DNA of 64,000 nt. Source: Peribacillus alkalitolerans (GTDB taxonomy: Bacteria > Bacillota > Bacilli > Bacillales > DSM-1321). A program made the translations under genes and the position numbers. Positions 63,689 through 64,000 of this stretch are shown one piece after another. Each line of letters starts with the position of its first letter. The stretch's first letter is position 1. Where the stretch lies: positions 62,001-126,000 of the forward strand of contig NZ_JAAGVZ010000005.1 of NCBI RefSeq assembly GCF_010882125.1. Direction: 5' to 3'. The notes below the pieces were generated by a model. That model did no database searches, was not told where the DNA came from, and was given only the letters and a program-made list of their open reading frames with translations.

Positions 63689-64000
63689 TCTGATTTCCCC
63701 CTTCTATTCGTGTCCATCTATCTTTATCACGCACATTAAATTTTTTCATAACTACATCATGTGCATCCTGTAAGTCTATTCCTAATGAATTAGCAAAACA
63801 AATTAAAACGAATAGCAAGTCTCCCATCTCTTCTTTTATTTCTTTTGCGTCTTCACTTTCTTTTTTCGGCTTTTCTCCATAATGATGATTAATTTCCCTC
63901 GCCAGTTCACCAATCTCCTCTGTCATTCTAGCAAGCATTGACAATGGGCTGAAATAACCTTCTTTGAATTGACTTATGTATTCATCCACTTCAGCTTGTA
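63675..64000 (-). CDS. ypjD: MazG-type nucleotide pyrophosphohydrolase YpjD (5' end outside window)
   Basis: The frame is open to the window edge, so the protein is incomplete at its N-terminus; at least 108 residues are visible. MazG-fold metal motif [11 protein letters not shown] and the second acidic set [10 protein letters not shown]. Hydrolyses non-canonical or surplus nucleoside triphosphates. An internal ATG at 63989 is not the true start, because QAEVDEY upstream of it continues the family sequence. It heads the visible part of the ypjD-dapB-mgsA-bshB1-bshA-cca-birA operon. Confidence 0.9.
   Translation of the reverse strand, partial: QAEVDEYISQFKEGYFSPLSMLARMTEEIGELAREINHHYGEKPKKESEDAKEIKEEMGDLLFVLICFANSLGIDLQDAHDVVMKKFNVRDKDRWTRIEGGNQNGVN

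Overview
The window is a low-GC Gram-positive chromosome segment from a spore-forming Bacillaceae bacterium, probably a Bacillus or Peribacillus relative. Evidence: spore-coat genes (cotD and yppG types), a sspM-type spore protein, bacillithiol genes (bshA, bshB1), AGGAGG-type ribosome binding sites with many TTG and GTG starts, a class-B RNase P RNA, and long collinearity with the B. subtilis dynA-to-ypjD region. No prophage, CRISPR array, tRNA or rRNA gene was seen.

Layout. 1-6.7 kb: 3' end of metA, a methyltransferase, mntR, topB, and two divergent RNase H-like genes (ypeP with a small zinc-finger gene; ypdQ with an EamA transporter). 6.4-13.2 kb: a leftward operon dynA / nucleotidyltransferase / rhodanese / ypcP / small gene, preceded by an unannotated 32-codon gene with its own promoter, two Fur-like boxes and terminator. 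13.6-15.9 kb: alkylpyrone genes bpsA-bpsB and a CheX-like gene. 15.9-16.5 kb: decaying DNA with a truncated SDR pseudogene and a 54-codon zinc-ribbon ORF. 16.6-18.7 kb: xpt-pbuX under a guanine-type purine riboswitch. 19.1-21.5 kb: a ba3-type cytochrome oxidase operon with an Fnr-like site placed at -41.5. 21.7-31.8 kb: EamA transporter, ypwA, ypvA, a 57-codon ORF, ypsC, a PAS-GGDEF-EAL protein, rnpB and gpsB. 31.9-37.2 kb: ypsA, a cotD-like gene, and mrfB-mrfA, where mrfB carries a frameshift in a run of ten T and mrfA has a LexA-like box in its promoter. 37.3-38.2 kb: a decayed IS1182-type element. 38.2-42.7 kb: hcp with a perfect Fnr-type palindrome, hsp20, yppG, yppE, a yppD-position gene and sspM. 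42.6-52.8 kb: yppC, recU-ponA, dnaD-nth-ypoC, asnS, and ypmA-ypmB-aspB. 53.1-64 kb: dinG, panBCD with a long attenuator-like leader, and the operon ypjD-dapB-mgsA-bshB1-bshA-cca-birA.

A family of intergenic palindromic repeats (six copies of about 98-290 bp, plus two shorter relatives inside the IS remnant) is scattered through the window. Most copies end 12-27 bp from a stop codon. The main themes are DNA repair and recombination (topB, ypcP, mrfAB, recU, nth, dinG, ypvA), the cell envelope (ponA, gpsB, dynA), low-oxygen respiration and nitrosative stress (cba, hcp), and cofactors (pantothenate, biotin, bacillithiol).

The least expected items are the Fur-box small gene, the mrfB homopolymer frameshift combined with a LexA-like site on mrfA, the matching Fnr architecture of two distant operons, and the repeat family.
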